Source: Aliivibrio finisterrensis
GTDB lineage: Bacteria; Pseudomonadota; Gammaproteobacteria; Enterobacterales; Vibrionaceae
Length of the DNA: 64,000 nucleotides
Assembly: GCF_008933155.1 (NCBI RefSeq)
Contig: NZ_WBVP01000017.1
Span: 23,710 to 87,709 of the forward strand
Direction: 5' to 3'
Position 1 is the stretch's first letter. The number at the start of each line of letters is the position of its first letter. The notes under the pieces are model-generated. The model was not told the origin of the DNA. It saw only the letters and a list, made by a program, of their open reading frames with translations, and ran no database searches. Shown here one piece after another: positions 18,205-28,237 of the stretch. Made by a program: the position numbers and the translations under genes.

Positions 18205-19293
18205 TTACGCCTTACATTGCTCAATTACTTCGGCAAGCAGATCTTCAGAAACACCAGTTACCACTTCAGAACTGCCAATCGAGGTTGGTAGAACTAAGCG
18301 TAACTTACCTGACAAGACTTTCTTGTCACGCATCATGTGCTTCATAAATGCATCCACTGTCATTTCTTTTGGGGCTTTTAATGGTAATTTCGCTTTTTCT
18401 AAAATAGAACAAATACGTTCAACATCAGATTGTGAAATTAACCCTTCTTTTTGTGCAGTTACCGCTGCCATTACCGTACCAGCAGACACCGCTTCGCCAT
18501 GCAGCCAATTACCGTAACCCATTTCTGCTTCAATCGCATGACCAAAAGTATGGCCTAAATTCAAGAGCGCGCGCATTCCTGATTCTTTTTCATCTTTTGC
18601 CACGACATCAGCTTTGATTTGACAACAACGGGAAATGGCATAAACCAACGCATCATGATCTAATGCATAAAGCTTATCCATGTTCTCATCAAGCCAATCA
18701 AAAAACTCGCGATCGACAATAATGCCGTACTTAATCACCTCTGCCATTCCCGCGGCGAATTCACGCTCAGGTAAGGTTTTAAGGCAATTAATATCAATAA
18801 TAACAGCTTTAGGTTGATAAAAAGCACCCACCATATTCTTACCCAGCGGATGATTTATCGCGGTTTTACCACCAACTGATGAATCCACTTGCGAAAGAAG
18901 GGTTGTCGGTACTTGGATAAAATCAACACCTCGTTGATAACATGCAGAGGCAAAGCCAACCACATCACCAACAACACCACCGCCTAAAGCCACAATTGTT
19001 ACATCACGGCTGTGGTTCTCTTCTAATAGAAAAGTAAGGATATTATTGAAAGTATCTAAATTTTTATATTGCTCACCATCGTCTAATTCAAGCAGTGATA
19101 CTTGGCATTCAAACGTTTTCAAGGTGTCGATAATTTGTTGAGCATATAACGGCGCAACCGTCACATTACTGATAACGACAACACGTTTTTTGGCAGGTAT
19201 TACAGATGAAAAATGCGCCGGGTTGCAAAACAACTCGGCGCCGATAGAGATGGGATAGCTACGTTCTGCTAAATCTACATGAATCGTTTCCAT
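18205..19293 (-). CDS. aroB: 3-dehydroquinate synthase
   Basis: A 362-residue NAD- and zinc-dependent enzyme that converts DAHP to 3-dehydroquinate, second step of the shikimate pathway. The NAD-binding [15 protein letters not shown] segment, the [21 protein letters not shown] signature and the zinc-site HTFGHAIE are all present. Same length as E. coli AroB. It follows aroK by 38 bp and abuts damX. Confidence 0.97.
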   Translation of the reverse strand: METIHVDLAERSYPISIGAELFCNPAHFSSVIPAKKRVVVISNVTVAPLYAQQIIDTLKTFECQVSLLELDDGEQYKNLDTFNNILTFLLEENHSRDVTIVALGGGVVGDVVGFASACYQRGVDFIQVPTTLLSQVDSSVGGKTAINHPLGKNMVGAFYQPKAVIIDINCLKTLPEREFAAGMAEVIKYGIIVDREFFDWLDENMDKLYALDHDALVYAISRCCQIKADVVAKDEKESGMRALLNLGHTFGHAIEAEMGYGNWLHGEAVSAGTVMAAVTAQKEGLISQSDVERICSILEKAKLPLKAPKEMTVDAFMKHMMRDKKVLSGKLRLVLPTSIGSSEVVTGVSEDLLAEVIEQCKA

Positions 19294-19331
19294 GATTCGT
19301 TCCCAGTATCTGTCTTAGTAAATAACTTGAA

Positions 19332-19850
19332 TTAACGCTCTTCAAGCATTTGGATGATTTGATTTGCAACTACTTTTGCACTTTGATCATCGGTGCGAAC
19401 AACGTAATCAGACACTTCTTCATAAAGTGCATTACGTTCTTTCGCTAGTGCTTCTAACACTTCACGAGGTTCATCAGTTTGAAGCAACGGACGTTTTTTG
19501 TCGCGTTGTGTGCGAGCTAGTTGCTTCTCAATTGTAGTTTCAAGATATACAACAACACCACGAGCAGATAAACGATTACGACTCTCTTTACTAATTACAG
19601 AGCCACCACCCGTTGCAAGTACAATCCCTTGCTCTTGGGTTAAATCGTTAATTACACCTTCTTCACGTATGCGGAAACCTTCTTCACCCTCAACGTCGAA
19701 TACCCAAGCGATATCTGCGCCTGTACGTTCTTCAATTACCGTATCAGAATCAAGAAACTCCATATGAAGTTGCTGTGCTAAGTGTCTACCAATTGTACTT
19801 TTGCCGGCGCCCATTGGGCCAACAAGGAAAATATTTCGTTTTTCAGCCAT
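19332..19850 (-). CDS. aroK: Shikimate kinase I
   Basis: A 172-residue P-loop kinase that phosphorylates shikimate. Walker A is [11 protein letters not shown] (residues 11-21). The shikimate-binding residues lie in [11 protein letters not shown] and GFRIREE, followed by ATGGGSVI. Size matches E. coli AroK (173). First gene of its cluster and directly downstream of pilQ, the usual gammaproteobacterial order; the 224-bp gap before it shows no obvious terminator. Confidence 0.97.
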   Translation of the reverse strand: MAEKRNIFLVGPMGAGKSTIGRHLAQQLHMEFLDSDTVIEERTGADIAWVFDVEGEEGFRIREEGVINDLTQEQGIVLATGGGSVISKESRNRLSARGVVVYLETTIEKQLARTQRDKKRPLLQTDEPREVLEALAKERNALYEEVSDYVVRTDDQSAKVVANQIIQMLEER

Positions 19851-20074
19851 TTTTTAGAAATTATGCAAAGTTCATTAACGACATTGCCAACAGTTGTCTC
19901 TTTCATAGACGCTTGTCTGTGGCACCATATTCCTCACAGATATTTTGTGATCAGACCGAAAATTATCTCAGTTTATAGCTAGTGATTGCAATAGCTAGAT
20001 GAAAAGTTCAGCATAATAAATTTATTGACACTCCATTTCACTCAAAATTGGACATACTAAGTTACCCTATCTTA

Positions 20075-21796
20075 TTACTCCATAACAACTTTTGGTGTAA
20101 CGAAGATTAATAATTCTTGTTTTCCTATATTTTCAGAACTACGACGGAATAAAGCACCAAGTAGAGGTAAATCTCCAAGTAATGGTACTTTTTCCACACT
20201 ATTTGATAACGAATGTTGATAGATACCGCCTAAAACAACAGTTTCACCATTATCGACCAGTACTTGAGTTCCAATTCGCTGAGTATCAATCGCTACCGCT
20301 TCACCTGTACCGGTTTTAACCACTTTCCCAGGTCTATCTTGAGTGACCGTTAAATCTAAAACCAAGCGATTATCTGGTGTAATTTGTGGCGTAACCATTA
20401 AACTTAATACCGCTTTTTTAAACGAAACGGATGTTGCCCCGCTCGATGACGCTTCTAAATAAGGGATTTCTGTACCTTGCTCAATATAAGCAGGCTTTTT
20501 ATTGGTGGTTATTAATCTCGGGCTCGAAATAATCTCAGCTTTAGACTCTGCCTGTAAAGCGGAAAGCTCCAAATCTAATAATAAATCAGACCCTAACTTA
20601 GCAACCTGAAAAGCGATGCTTGATGCCGCAGGATTAGCCAATCCTAAATTTACATTTAAAAAATCATCAACGGGTAAGCCACCACCGCTACCGCCATCAT
20701 AAAGACCTACGGCCGCTAAATTACTTTCAATTGACCCGCCAACTGTGGTGCTACCATTGGTATTGGTTATGCCCCAACGAACCCCTAACTCATCAAGGTT
20801 ACCTTCATTTACCGTTACAATTCTTGCTTCTATTTGAACTTGTTTAATTGGTACATCTAAGCTTTCAATGATCTCTTTAACAACGTTTATATTTTCAGGA
20901 AGATCTCTTATCAATAAAGAATTAGTTCGCTCATCAACCGTAATGCTACCTCGGCTCGACAACATTGTCACCTCCCCCTCTCCTATCAAAAGTTCTGAAA
21001 TATCAGAGGCTTTTGCATAATGAATAGGAATAATTATCGAAGAGAGTGCGCCTAACTCTGAAGCCATTTGAGCTTGCTCTAATACTTTTTTCTCTTGTGC
21101 ATCCAACTCTGATTTAGGCGCAACTAAAACAACATTACCTTCCACTCGCTTATCTAGGTTTTTAACTTGTAAAATAATATCCAATACTTGTTGCCAAGGT
21201 ACCCCGTCTAATCGCAACGTTAAGTTACCTTTCACAGAATCAGCGACGACCAAGTTAAAGTCATTATAATCCGCGATTAATTGTAATACATGCCTAACCG
21301 GGATGTCCTGAAAGTTAATCGATATAGGTTTGCTCTCTTGAGCATCAGGGGTGTTAGTTGTTTTTGCGCTAAGCTGTGGCTTTGAAATCACAACCTGTAA
21401 AGAACGATCTTTTAAAAAGTAGTCATATTGAAAATCACCTTTGATATCGACTGAAAGCAATGTACTTTTAGACTCTCGAAAGGTTTCAATTCGAGACACC
21501 AATGTCGAAAAATCTTCAACATCTAAAATAACCAACTTGTCATTACTGACTTTCGTATCATGCAGCTCTATCAATAATTTCCCTTTTTCTTTTCGTAAAT
21601 CAACCGTGGCTGCTGCCGAGGCAAGAACAACCGAAATCACTCCTTCTTTTTTCTTTGTCGACTGAAAGTTCACATTAACGAGTTGGTTAAGTTCTATATC
21701 TTCTGCAAACGAAGAGTGGCTGAAAAAACTAAATATAAACAGCAAACATAGCTGAATAGAAAGTAATTTACTGCTTATTTTGCATCCTAGCAACAT
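20075..21796 (-). CDS. pilQ: Type IV pilus secretin PilQ
   Basis: A 573-residue outer-membrane secretin through which the competence/type IV pilus passes. It has a signal peptide (residues 1-31, ending SSFA) and an AMIN-like peptidoglycan-binding domain at about residues 40-135. An STN/N0 domain with DIPVRHVLQLIADYNDFNLVV follows, then an N1 domain, and a C-terminal secretin domain (GTEIPYLEAS, VPLLGDLPLLGALFR). Last gene of pilMNOPQ; starts 20 bp after pilP. The equivalent V. cholerae machine takes up DNA. Confidence 0.95.
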   Translation of the reverse strand: MLLGCKISSKLLSIQLCLLFIFSFFSHSSFAEDIELNQLVNVNFQSTKKKEGVISVVLASAAATVDLRKEKGKLLIELHDTKVSNDKLVILDVEDFSTLVSRIETFRESKSTLLSVDIKGDFQYDYFLKDRSLQVVISKPQLSAKTTNTPDAQESKPISINFQDIPVRHVLQLIADYNDFNLVVADSVKGNLTLRLDGVPWQQVLDIILQVKNLDKRVEGNVVLVAPKSELDAQEKKVLEQAQMASELGALSSIIIPIHYAKASDISELLIGEGEVTMLSSRGSITVDERTNSLLIRDLPENINVVKEIIESLDVPIKQVQIEARIVTVNEGNLDELGVRWGITNTNGSTTVGGSIESNLAAVGLYDGGSGGGLPVDDFLNVNLGLANPAASSIAFQVAKLGSDLLLDLELSALQAESKAEIISSPRLITTNKKPAYIEQGTEIPYLEASSSGATSVSFKKAVLSLMVTPQITPDNRLVLDLTVTQDRPGKVVKTGTGEAVAIDTQRIGTQVLVDNGETVVLGGIYQHSLSNSVEKVPLLGDLPLLGALFRRSSENIGKQELLIFVTPKVVME

Positions 21797-21816
21797 ACGT
21801 ATTCCTTGGTATCCCG

Positions 21817-22332
21817 TTAATGTTTTAGAGCTAATTTAACGTATCTTTTTTGCCAACATCCCATGCCATCAGGCAAGGTTTCCCTTAATGTCATGTACTG
21901 TGGTTTAATATCAACCACTTGACCATTATTGCTTCCCATGTATTGCCCTTTATGAACTTTCACTACGCTTCCCTTTGGCGTTTGTATTAATGCAGTAATA
22001 TTATCGTTTGAGCCCATCACGCCTTTTAATCGTAATTTTCTCAACGCATATCGTTCAAGTGACCCATTTTTTTTTCTATATTTTGGTTGCCAACATGATT
22101 TTTTCTTTATTGGCTGTGTTGCAATTTCAGGTTGTTTTGGCAAGACAAATGGCGATCGCCCAGTGAGTTGAGCATAAGGAGTCACCGCAAATAATGTCAC
22201 CTCCTCAAGCTGTTTAACCTCTGCATCTCCTTGCTTTTTAGCCTCTACATAAAAGACATCAAGTGGGTCGGTATTGGCTTTACATCCAACCAATAGAAAG
22301 ACCATCACTGCTATAAAGCACCGATTTCTCAT
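21817..22332 (-). CDS. pilP: Type IV pilus lipoprotein PilP
   Basis: A 171-residue inner-membrane lipoprotein linking the PilN/PilO complex to the secretin PilQ. The signal ends in lipobox LLVGC (Cys17). The C-terminal half (LRKLRLKGVMGSNDNITALIQTPKGSVVKVHKGQ, shown here only as residues about 97-130) is the PilP beta-domain. The ATG overlaps the pilO stop as ATGA, indicating translational coupling. Confidence 0.93.
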   Translation of the reverse strand: MRNRCFIAVMVFLLVGCKANTDPLDVFYVEAKKQGDAEVKQLEEVTLFAVTPYAQLTGRSPFVLPKQPEIATQPIKKKSCWQPKYRKKNGSLERYALRKLRLKGVMGSNDNITALIQTPKGSVVKVHKGQYMGSNNGQVVDIKPQYMTLRETLPDGMGCWQKRYVKLALKH

Positions 22333-22907
22333 TCCTTCCCCTTAAATTGATAGGTATAAGCCATTACGCGAAAATGCAATGTACTGCTCTCTGTACTGAC
22401 TCGTTGCATATCAATATTTTCCAAACTCACGATCCTTGGAAGATCAGCCATTGCTTCAGAAAATGAACCTATATCGTGATACTGACCGGTTAACTCAATA
22501 TTCAGTGGCAACTTATAAAGGAAAGCTTTATTTTGTTTCTCACCCCAATCAATTCGTGTAAATGTTAATTTATTTTGAATCCCAACTTGGTTAATACCTG
22601 AAAGCATGCTCGCTAGCTCTTTTTGAGCAGGAAGTTGTTGTGCTAAAAATTCATAACGCAAGTTCAATTCATTCAGTTGGTTTTCCATTTTTGGCATTGC
22701 TGCCACTTGGTTATATTTATATTTCACCGTGCTTTTTAAGCTAAGCTCTTTTTGCTTTAGCTGTTCAATATCTTGAATCATTGGTTTTATCCAAAACCAA
22801 TAGCCCATCCCTTGAACTACAAAACATAAAATAACAATAACTAATAACTGAGGAAGCAATGGCCACTCAGTAATTTCATCTAACTCAAGATCTCTCCAAT
22901 CACTCAT
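22329..22907 (-). CDS. pilO: Type IV pilus assembly protein PilO
   Basis: A 192-residue bitopic inner-membrane protein that heterodimerises with PilN in the pilus alignment complex. The single transmembrane helix is near residues 15-36 (LLPQLLVIVILCFVVQGMGY). A periplasmic coiled coil and a ferredoxin-like fold follow. The ATG at 22907 (MSDWRDLEL) has AAGGGTG upstream and overlaps the end of pilN by 8 bp; a longer reading of 207 residues is possible but would overlap pilN by more than 50 bp. Confidence 0.92.
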   Translation of the reverse strand: MSDWRDLELDEITEWPLLPQLLVIVILCFVVQGMGYWFWIKPMIQDIEQLKQKELSLKSTVKYKYNQVAAMPKMENQLNELNLRYEFLAQQLPAQKELASMLSGINQVGIQNKLTFTRIDWGEKQNKAFLYKLPLNIELTGQYHDIGSFSEAMADLPRIVSLENIDMQRVSTESSTLHFRVMAYTYQFKGKE

Positions 22908-23469
22908 GCGAGTCACCCTTACCCATTGGAAGTAATTTAAATGAGAGTTCAAAGCTACTTACATCATGACCAAATATCTGTTTACCAGAGACAATTGAAT
23001 GCATTTCTACTGACTCAATGTCGAGCGAACGTTCTAATTTATCCAATATAGTGGCTAAACGTGCATTGCTATCACTAAAGCCTTTTATTTCAATCGACCT
23101 TGCGTGCATTCGCACCTTATTTAAATAAATACCTTCCGTTACAATCCCAGGAAGAAGATTTAATAACTGCGTCGTTTTATTTCTATTTTGTTGCAACTCT
23201 TCAACAACCGCCAATCGAGTTAGTATTGCTTCGTGTTGTTTTCCAATCTCATTCAGCTCTTTTAATTCGCTATTTAACCAATTGATATGAGTATCTAATG
23301 ATTGATTACGGTTTATTTGAGTTGAGTGCTGTAAGCTTAAGTACTTAGCCCATCCCCATTGAAAAGATACTGATAAAAGTACCCCAAAGGATAAGATCAA
23401 TAAAAAGCGACGCTTGTACTTTTCTCTTTCTTTCTCACGCCAAGCTAATAAGTTTATTTGGTAAGCCAC
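22900..23469 (-). CDS. pilN: Type IV pilus assembly protein PilN
   Basis: A 189-residue bitopic inner-membrane protein. The conserved cytoplasmic N-terminus (INLLAWREKEREKYKRR) contains the INLLPWR-type motif that docks into PilM, followed by one transmembrane helix near residues 22-41 and a periplasmic coiled coil. The start is GTG at 23469 with AGAGGTG upstream; it overlaps the pilM stop, so translation is coupled. Confidence 0.93.
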   Translation of the reverse strand: MAYQINLLAWREKEREKYKRRFLLILSFGVLLSVSFQWGWAKYLSLQHSTQINRNQSLDTHINWLNSELKELNEIGKQHEAILTRLAVVEELQQNRNKTTQLLNLLPGIVTEGIYLNKVRMHARSIEIKGFSDSNARLATILDKLERSLDIESVEMHSIVSGKQIFGHDVSSFELSFKLLPMGKGDSHE

Positions 23470-24452
23470 TCAACACCTCTTAATGCAAGCCCTGCAGCTA
23501 ATGCATATTGATTTTCTAATGTATTAAGTTGAGCCTCTCGCCTTTTCGTACCATGAAATAAAGACATAATACTGAGCTGCTCTGTCGGCAGAGAGAGTTC
23601 ATAACTCAATAAATTCGATAATTCAGGGAGCATTGAACCTCCTCCCGTTAACCAAACCCCCTCAACTTTATGATTATGAATAGAGGAATATAGCGTGAGT
23701 TGGCGGTGAATATGCTCAGCCAATAACGCAATAAATTGAGTGTATTTTTCTTCATTTAATGGTGTTAATGGGGATAATTCAATACCACTCTTTTGATGTG
23801 AAGCCCCAAACAAAAGCTGTTTACTATAAGTGTGCTGATTAGGAGAAGTAATACAGAAGGTGGTTTGACAATGGCCAATATCAATCAACATCCAATTTTT
23901 TTTACTCGGAGATTGAGTGATACTTTGTTGCCACAGCGCTAATAAGGCATGGGAATGAACCTCAGCAAGCACAGGTAAAAAACCCGCTCTCTTTAGACAC
24001 CCTTCACGACTCTCAACCAAATCTTTTTTTGCTGCAAAAACTTGATACATTGATATTTGCTCGCTATTAACCCCTTTCTGATCCATTGCAACAAAATCAA
24101 TGTTCAGCTCCTCGGCCAAAAAAGGCGTTTGCTGCTCAAATGTATGCATTACTGTGAATTCAGTTTCTTTTTCATCAAGCTGACTATCCACTTGGATAAC
24201 CTTACTCATAATGCTGTTATCAGGAATTGAAAAAGCGACCTTTTTTTGATTTCGTTTGATTCCCTTTTTTAAATGGCATAAGTAAGGGATTACCTCTTCG
24301 ATATGTAAAGTATTAACATCTAAAAAAGCAGATTCGGGCAGTAATACCTCATGGCTATCAATTAATTCTAATTGACCTTGTTTTAACCTCGCTGACACAG
24401 CTTTAATGCTATGATGCCCGATATCCAAGCCTGTGATAGTGGGATAAATCAT
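23454..24452 (-). CDS. pilM: Type IV pilus actin-like protein PilM
   Basis: A 332-residue cytoplasmic actin-fold ATPase that binds the PilN N-terminus and links the pilus motor to the membrane complex. Visible signs are the phosphate-1 loop GLDIGHHSIKAV (residues 8-19), a second phosphate-loop-like LIDIGHCQTTFCI near residue 191, and the adenosine motif VWLTGGGSMLPELSNLL near residue 270. First gene of pilMNOPQ; divergent from mrcA, as in many gammaproteobacteria. Confidence 0.93.
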   Translation of the reverse strand: MIYPTITGLDIGHHSIKAVSARLKQGQLELIDSHEVLLPESAFLDVNTLHIEEVIPYLCHLKKGIKRNQKKVAFSIPDNSIMSKVIQVDSQLDEKETEFTVMHTFEQQTPFLAEELNIDFVAMDQKGVNSEQISMYQVFAAKKDLVESREGCLKRAGFLPVLAEVHSHALLALWQQSITQSPSKKNWMLIDIGHCQTTFCITSPNQHTYSKQLLFGASHQKSGIELSPLTPLNEEKYTQFIALLAEHIHRQLTLYSSIHNHKVEGVWLTGGGSMLPELSNLLSYELSLPTEQLSIMSLFHGTKRREAQLNTLENQYALAAGLALRGVEWLTK

Positions 24453-24590
24453 CCTGATTTAACTCCAAGTAATAAATAAATATCTCAAAATTAAGCGTTA
24501 ATTTGCGTTATTTTTTGTCGTGTTATATTTATACTACTCAGTTATGGGTTAGAAACGACAATACAGATTAAAGTAAACGGGAATTATCAG

Positions 24591-27089
24591 GTGAAGTTCA
24601 TAAAGGCACTGCTTATAGCGACATTGGTTTGCATTATTCTTGGAGTCACAACAATTTTTGGTTTTTACCAATATGTGAAACCAGAATTACCAGACGTGGC
24701 AACATTGAAAGATGTACAACTACAAACACCAATGCAGGTATATAGCCGCGATGGTAAATTAATTGCTCAATTTGGCGAGAAGCGTCGTATTCCTCTAACA
24801 TTAGAAGAGATGCCTCCTCATTTGCTTGAAGCAATTATCGCGACTGAAGACAGTCGTTTTTATAGCCATTATGGGTTTGACCCTATCGGTATTACTCGTG
24901 CTGCTTTTGCTGTTCTAGCTTCAGGCTCAGCAAAACAAGGGGCGAGTACCATTACTCAGCAGCTAGCTCGAAACTTCTTTTTATCTAATGAAAAGAAAAT
25001 AATGCGAAAGATTAAAGAAATCTTTATTGCTGTCCATATTGAACAACTGCTCACCAAACAAGAAATTCTTGAGCTGTATTTAAACAAAATCTATTTAGGC
25101 TACCGTTCTTATGGTGTAGGCGCCGCAGCGCACGTGTACTTTGGTAAAGAAGTAAGCCAACTGACATTAGGTGAAGTTGCGATTATCGCAGGTTTACCAA
25201 AAGCCCCATCAACAATGAATCCTATTTACTCAGTTGATCGCGCCACTACTCGTCGAAACGTTGTTCTTTCTCGTATGCTTAATGAAGGCTACATAACCAA
25301 GCAAGAATTTGATGACGCAAGAGCCGAAATTGTTATGTCTAAATATCACGGTGCCGAAATCGAGCTTCAAGCGCCTTATATTGCAGAAATCGCCCGTGCA
25401 TGGATGGTAAATAAATACGGTGAGGAGGCAGCTTATACTTCTGGCATGAATATCTACACGACTGTCGATTCAAAAATGCAAGCGGCAGCAAACAAAGCAT
25501 CAATTGATAATCTGCTGGCTTATGACGAACGTCATGGCTTCCGTGGCGCAGTGAAAACAGTGTGGGAACCAAAAGCGACACCATTAGATGAAGATGCAAT
25601 TGCTAAACATTTAAGAAATGAACCTTCTTATGGTGAGCTAATGCCTGCAGTTGTTTTATCTGTTAAAGGAAAAACAGCAACGCTTGATATTAAAAACAAC
25701 GGTATCGCTACCATTCCATGGGATGGCTTAAAGTGGGCTCGTCGCTTTAAAACAGACAAACGTCAAGGTCCAGCACCTCATCGTGCGGCAGATATTTTAG
25801 CGGCAGGAGAGCAAGTGTATGTTCGCCCATTAAGCCAAGAAACTACCGATGACGTAACAACGACGGTTTGGAAACTAAGCCAAGTACCTGCTGCCAATAC
25901 CGCTTTTGTTGCCATGGACCCAACAGATGGCGCAATAACATCACTAGTGGGTGGTTTCAACTTTGTTCATAACAAGTTTAACCGTGCAACGCAATCTGTG
26001 CGCCAAGTCGGCTCTAGTATTAAGCCATTCATTTACTCTGCTGCGCTGTACCACGGTAAAACATTAGCAAGCTTAGTAAATGATGCCCCGATCAATACTT
26101 GGGATCAAAGCCAAGGTACGGCATGGCGACCAAAAAATTCGCCCCCAACTTATGTTGGCCCTGCGCGCCTACGTATTGGTTTAGCTCAATCTAAAAACGT
26201 AATGGCCGTTCGTGTATTACGTGAAGTTGGCTTAGATGAAACCATTGATTATCTCACTCGCTTTGGCTTTAAAAAAGAAGAGATCCCTCGTTCTGAAACC
26301 ATCGCTCTGGGTGCAGGCAGCTTAACACCAGTTCAAATGGCACAAGGTTTCGCTGTATTTGCCAATAATGGCTATTACGTAGAACCTTATTATATTGACC
26401 ATATCATCGGTCCTTTTGGTGATGAAGTATATAAAGCGACACCAAAAACCATTTGCCAAACAGATTGCTCGGATCAAAATGATGAAGACTCGCCTTATGC
26501 AAAGAAAGTGATTTCTGCACAAAATGCATTCTTAACTAAGGAAATGATGTACAGCAATATTTGGGGTGGTGGTAGCTGGCGTAAAGGTACAGGCTGGAAC
26601 GGCACTGGCTGGCGAGCACAAGTATTAAAACGTCGTGATATTGGTGGTAAAACAGGGACAACCAATGACTCTGTTGATGCTTGGTATAACGGCTATGGAC
26701 CAAATGTAGTCGCAACAGCATGGGTAGGTTTTGATAATCCATCACACCGATTAGGTTACACCACAAAAAATGACAACATGGCCAAAGAAGAAATGTCCTT
26801 TGGTGGTGAAGCGGGTGGTAAAACGGCTATCTATGCATGGATCAACTTTATGAAAGTGGCGCTTGAAGGTGTGACAGAAGAACAGCAACGCCTTCCAGCA
26901 AACATCATTAAAGTCAAAATAGACCGTGAAACAGGCCTATTAACCAACAAAAATGATGAAACTAGTATGTGGGAATACTTTGCTGCCGGCACTGAGCCGA
27001 AAGAGTACGTAGAACAAGATTTTCGAGACACAATCTACTCATCGAATGATGCGGATGGCGACGGAATGGAAGACGAAACTCTCTTCTAA
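24591..27089 (+). CDS. mrcA: Penicillin-binding protein 1A (MrcA)
   Basis: An 832-residue class-A PBP that polymerises and crosslinks peptidoglycan. An N-terminal membrane anchor (residues 4-27) is followed by a GT51 transglycosylase domain with the catalytic Glu in ATEDSRFYSHYGFD and the motif GASTITQQLARN. The transpeptidase has SxxK (GSSIKPF, Ser near 474), SKN (AQSKNVMAV) and KTGTT (near 686). Full length. The start is GTG with a weak GGGA upstream. The acidic tail ends DADGDGMEDETLF. Confidence 0.96.
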   Translation: MKFIKALLIATLVCIILGVTTIFGFYQYVKPELPDVATLKDVQLQTPMQVYSRDGKLIAQFGEKRRIPLTLEEMPPHLLEAIIATEDSRFYSHYGFDPIGITRAAFAVLASGSAKQGASTITQQLARNFFLSNEKKIMRKIKEIFIAVHIEQLLTKQEILELYLNKIYLGYRSYGVGAAAHVYFGKEVSQLTLGEVAIIAGLPKAPSTMNPIYSVDRATTRRNVVLSRMLNEGYITKQEFDDARAEIVMSKYHGAEIELQAPYIAEIARAWMVNKYGEEAAYTSGMNIYTTVDSKMQAAANKASIDNLLAYDERHGFRGAVKTVWEPKATPLDEDAIAKHLRNEPSYGELMPAVVLSVKGKTATLDIKNNGIATIPWDGLKWARRFKTDKRQGPAPHRAADILAAGEQVYVRPLSQETTDDVTTTVWKLSQVPAANTAFVAMDPTDGAITSLVGGFNFVHNKFNRATQSVRQVGSSIKPFIYSAALYHGKTLASLVNDAPINTWDQSQGTAWRPKNSPPTYVGPARLRIGLAQSKNVMAVRVLREVGLDETIDYLTRFGFKKEEIPRSETIALGAGSLTPVQMAQGFAVFANNGYYVEPYYIDHIIGPFGDEVYKATPKTICQTDCSDQNDEDSPYAKKVISAQNAFLTKEMMYSNIWGGGSWRKGTGWNGTGWRAQVLKRRDIGGKTGTTNDSVDAWYNGYGPNVVATAWVGFDNPSHRLGYTTKNDNMAKEEMSFGGEAGGKTAIYAWINFMKVALEGVTEEQQRLPANIIKVKIDRETGLLTNKNDETSMWEYFAAGTEPKEYVEQDFRDTIYSSNDADGDGMEDETLF

Positions 27090-27109
27090 CCTAGCTATTA
27101 ACAGCAATA

Positions 27110-27138
27110 AAAAAGGACGCTAATTTAGCGTCCTTTTT
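27110..27138. terminator. Bidirectional terminator between mrcA and oxyR
   Basis: A 13-bp perfect stem (AAAAAGGACGCTA/TAGCGTCCTTTTT) with a 3-base loop. It has Ts on the right for mrcA and Ts on the minus strand for oxyR, whose convergent stop lies 23 bp away. Confidence 0.9.
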
Positions 27139-27160
27139 GTTTCTTATCGCTCAATACAAC

Positions 27161-28057
27161 TTAGCTTATAACCTCTGTCATTTTCTTTTCAATCTCTTTA
27201 GCTAAATCTTCATAGCGAGCTCGCAGTGGTGAACCAGGACGATAAGCCAATACGATTTGTCGATGTGGTACAGGATCTTTTGCTGGCAAATAACACACTC
27301 CATCACGCACTTTTTCTTTAGGTACTGAAAGGTAAGGCATTAATGTAATTCCACTGCCCGCGGCAACCATATTGCGCAGAGTTTCTAGACTGGTTGCTTT
27401 GAAATGATCATCATCCTTAGCTCCAGCAGCAAAACAAAAACCTAATGCTTGATCACGTAAACAATGCCCATCCCCTAACATTAAAACTGACTCGCCACTT
27501 AATCGAGACATATCTATTGTCCCTTCATCCGCCCATTTATGATCTGCTGGAACCGCAAGCACCATTGGCTCGTCATAAACTGGTATTTCAATAAATGCGC
27601 TTGTCTCATCAACAGAGGCCAATATCATGCAATCAATCTTGCCCTCTTCTAACATTTTAACTAATTGATGCGTTTGAGCCTCATGTAGGTAGAGATTTAA
27701 GTCTGGAAATCTTTCTTTTAATGTTGGTACGATCCAAGGCAGTACATAAGGGCCAACCGTAGGAATAAAGCCAAGATGCAATGGCCCAGACATACCCTTA
27801 CTTTGTTGGTTAGCTAATTCAGAAAACAGCTTAACTTCAGTTAAGATTCGCTTAGCCTGAGCTACTAATTGTAAGCCTGCATCGGTAAATAACACCTTAC
27901 GACTGGTTCTTTCTAATAAGGTTAATCCAACCTCTTCTTCTAGCTTCTTTATCTGTCCACTTAACGTAGGCTGACTAACAAAGCAAGACTCTGCCGCCTT
28001 ACGAAAGTGTTTATGTTCAGCAAGTGCGACCAAGTACTCAAAATCACGGATATTCAT
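27161..28057 (-). CDS. oxyR: Peroxide-sensing regulator OxyR
   Basis: A 298-residue LysR-family regulator. The N-terminal helix-turn-helix covers about residues 18-38 (FRKAAESCFVSQPTLSGQIKKLE). The redox cysteines Cys199 and Cys208 (GDGHCLRDQALGFC) are at the exact E. coli OxyR positions; H2O2 drives a disulfide between them that activates transcription. It is divergent from prx-grx, and a 37-bp OxyR-type operator lies in the 180-bp gap. Confidence 0.97.
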   Translation of the reverse strand: MNIRDFEYLVALAEHKHFRKAAESCFVSQPTLSGQIKKLEEEVGLTLLERTSRKVLFTDAGLQLVAQAKRILTEVKLFSELANQQSKGMSGPLHLGFIPTVGPYVLPWIVPTLKERFPDLNLYLHEAQTHQLVKMLEEGKIDCMILASVDETSAFIEIPVYDEPMVLAVPADHKWADEGTIDMSRLSGESVLMLGDGHCLRDQALGFCFAAGAKDDDHFKATSLETLRNMVAAGSGITLMPYLSVPKEKVRDGVCYLPAKDPVPHRQIVLAYRPGSPLRARYEDLAKEIEKKMTEVIS

Positions 28058-28106
28058 GTATTACACTCCTGATAGCTTTGATTCATAATATGACATTACT
28101 ATTTGA

Positions 28107-28143
28107 TAGTTTTTAACGATTGAAACGATAACACCAAACGATT
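28107..28143. promoter_or_regulatory. OxyR operator between oxyR and prx-grx
   Basis: Two 15-bp blocks in the ATAGNTNNNANCTAT pattern (28107-28121, one mismatch; 28129-28143, partial) are separated by 7 bp, the known OxyR arrangement. A further AACTAT follows at 28147. A CATAAT near 28167 could be the -10 of the prx-grx promoter, which would place OxyR just upstream of its -35 region. Confidence 0.75.
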
Positions 28144-28237
28144 AGAACTATCAAGAAAGGTTTTGCATAATAGCTACATCAACCGGGAAGACCCCGAATA
28201 AGAAATTAAAATTAATTAAAATTTAAAGGACATCATT

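Noticed and set aside
20000..20074. Terminator between aroK and pilQ
   Set aside because: pilQ lies downstream in genomic coordinates but upstream in transcription of aroK; no stable hairpin with a T run was found in the 224-bp gap.
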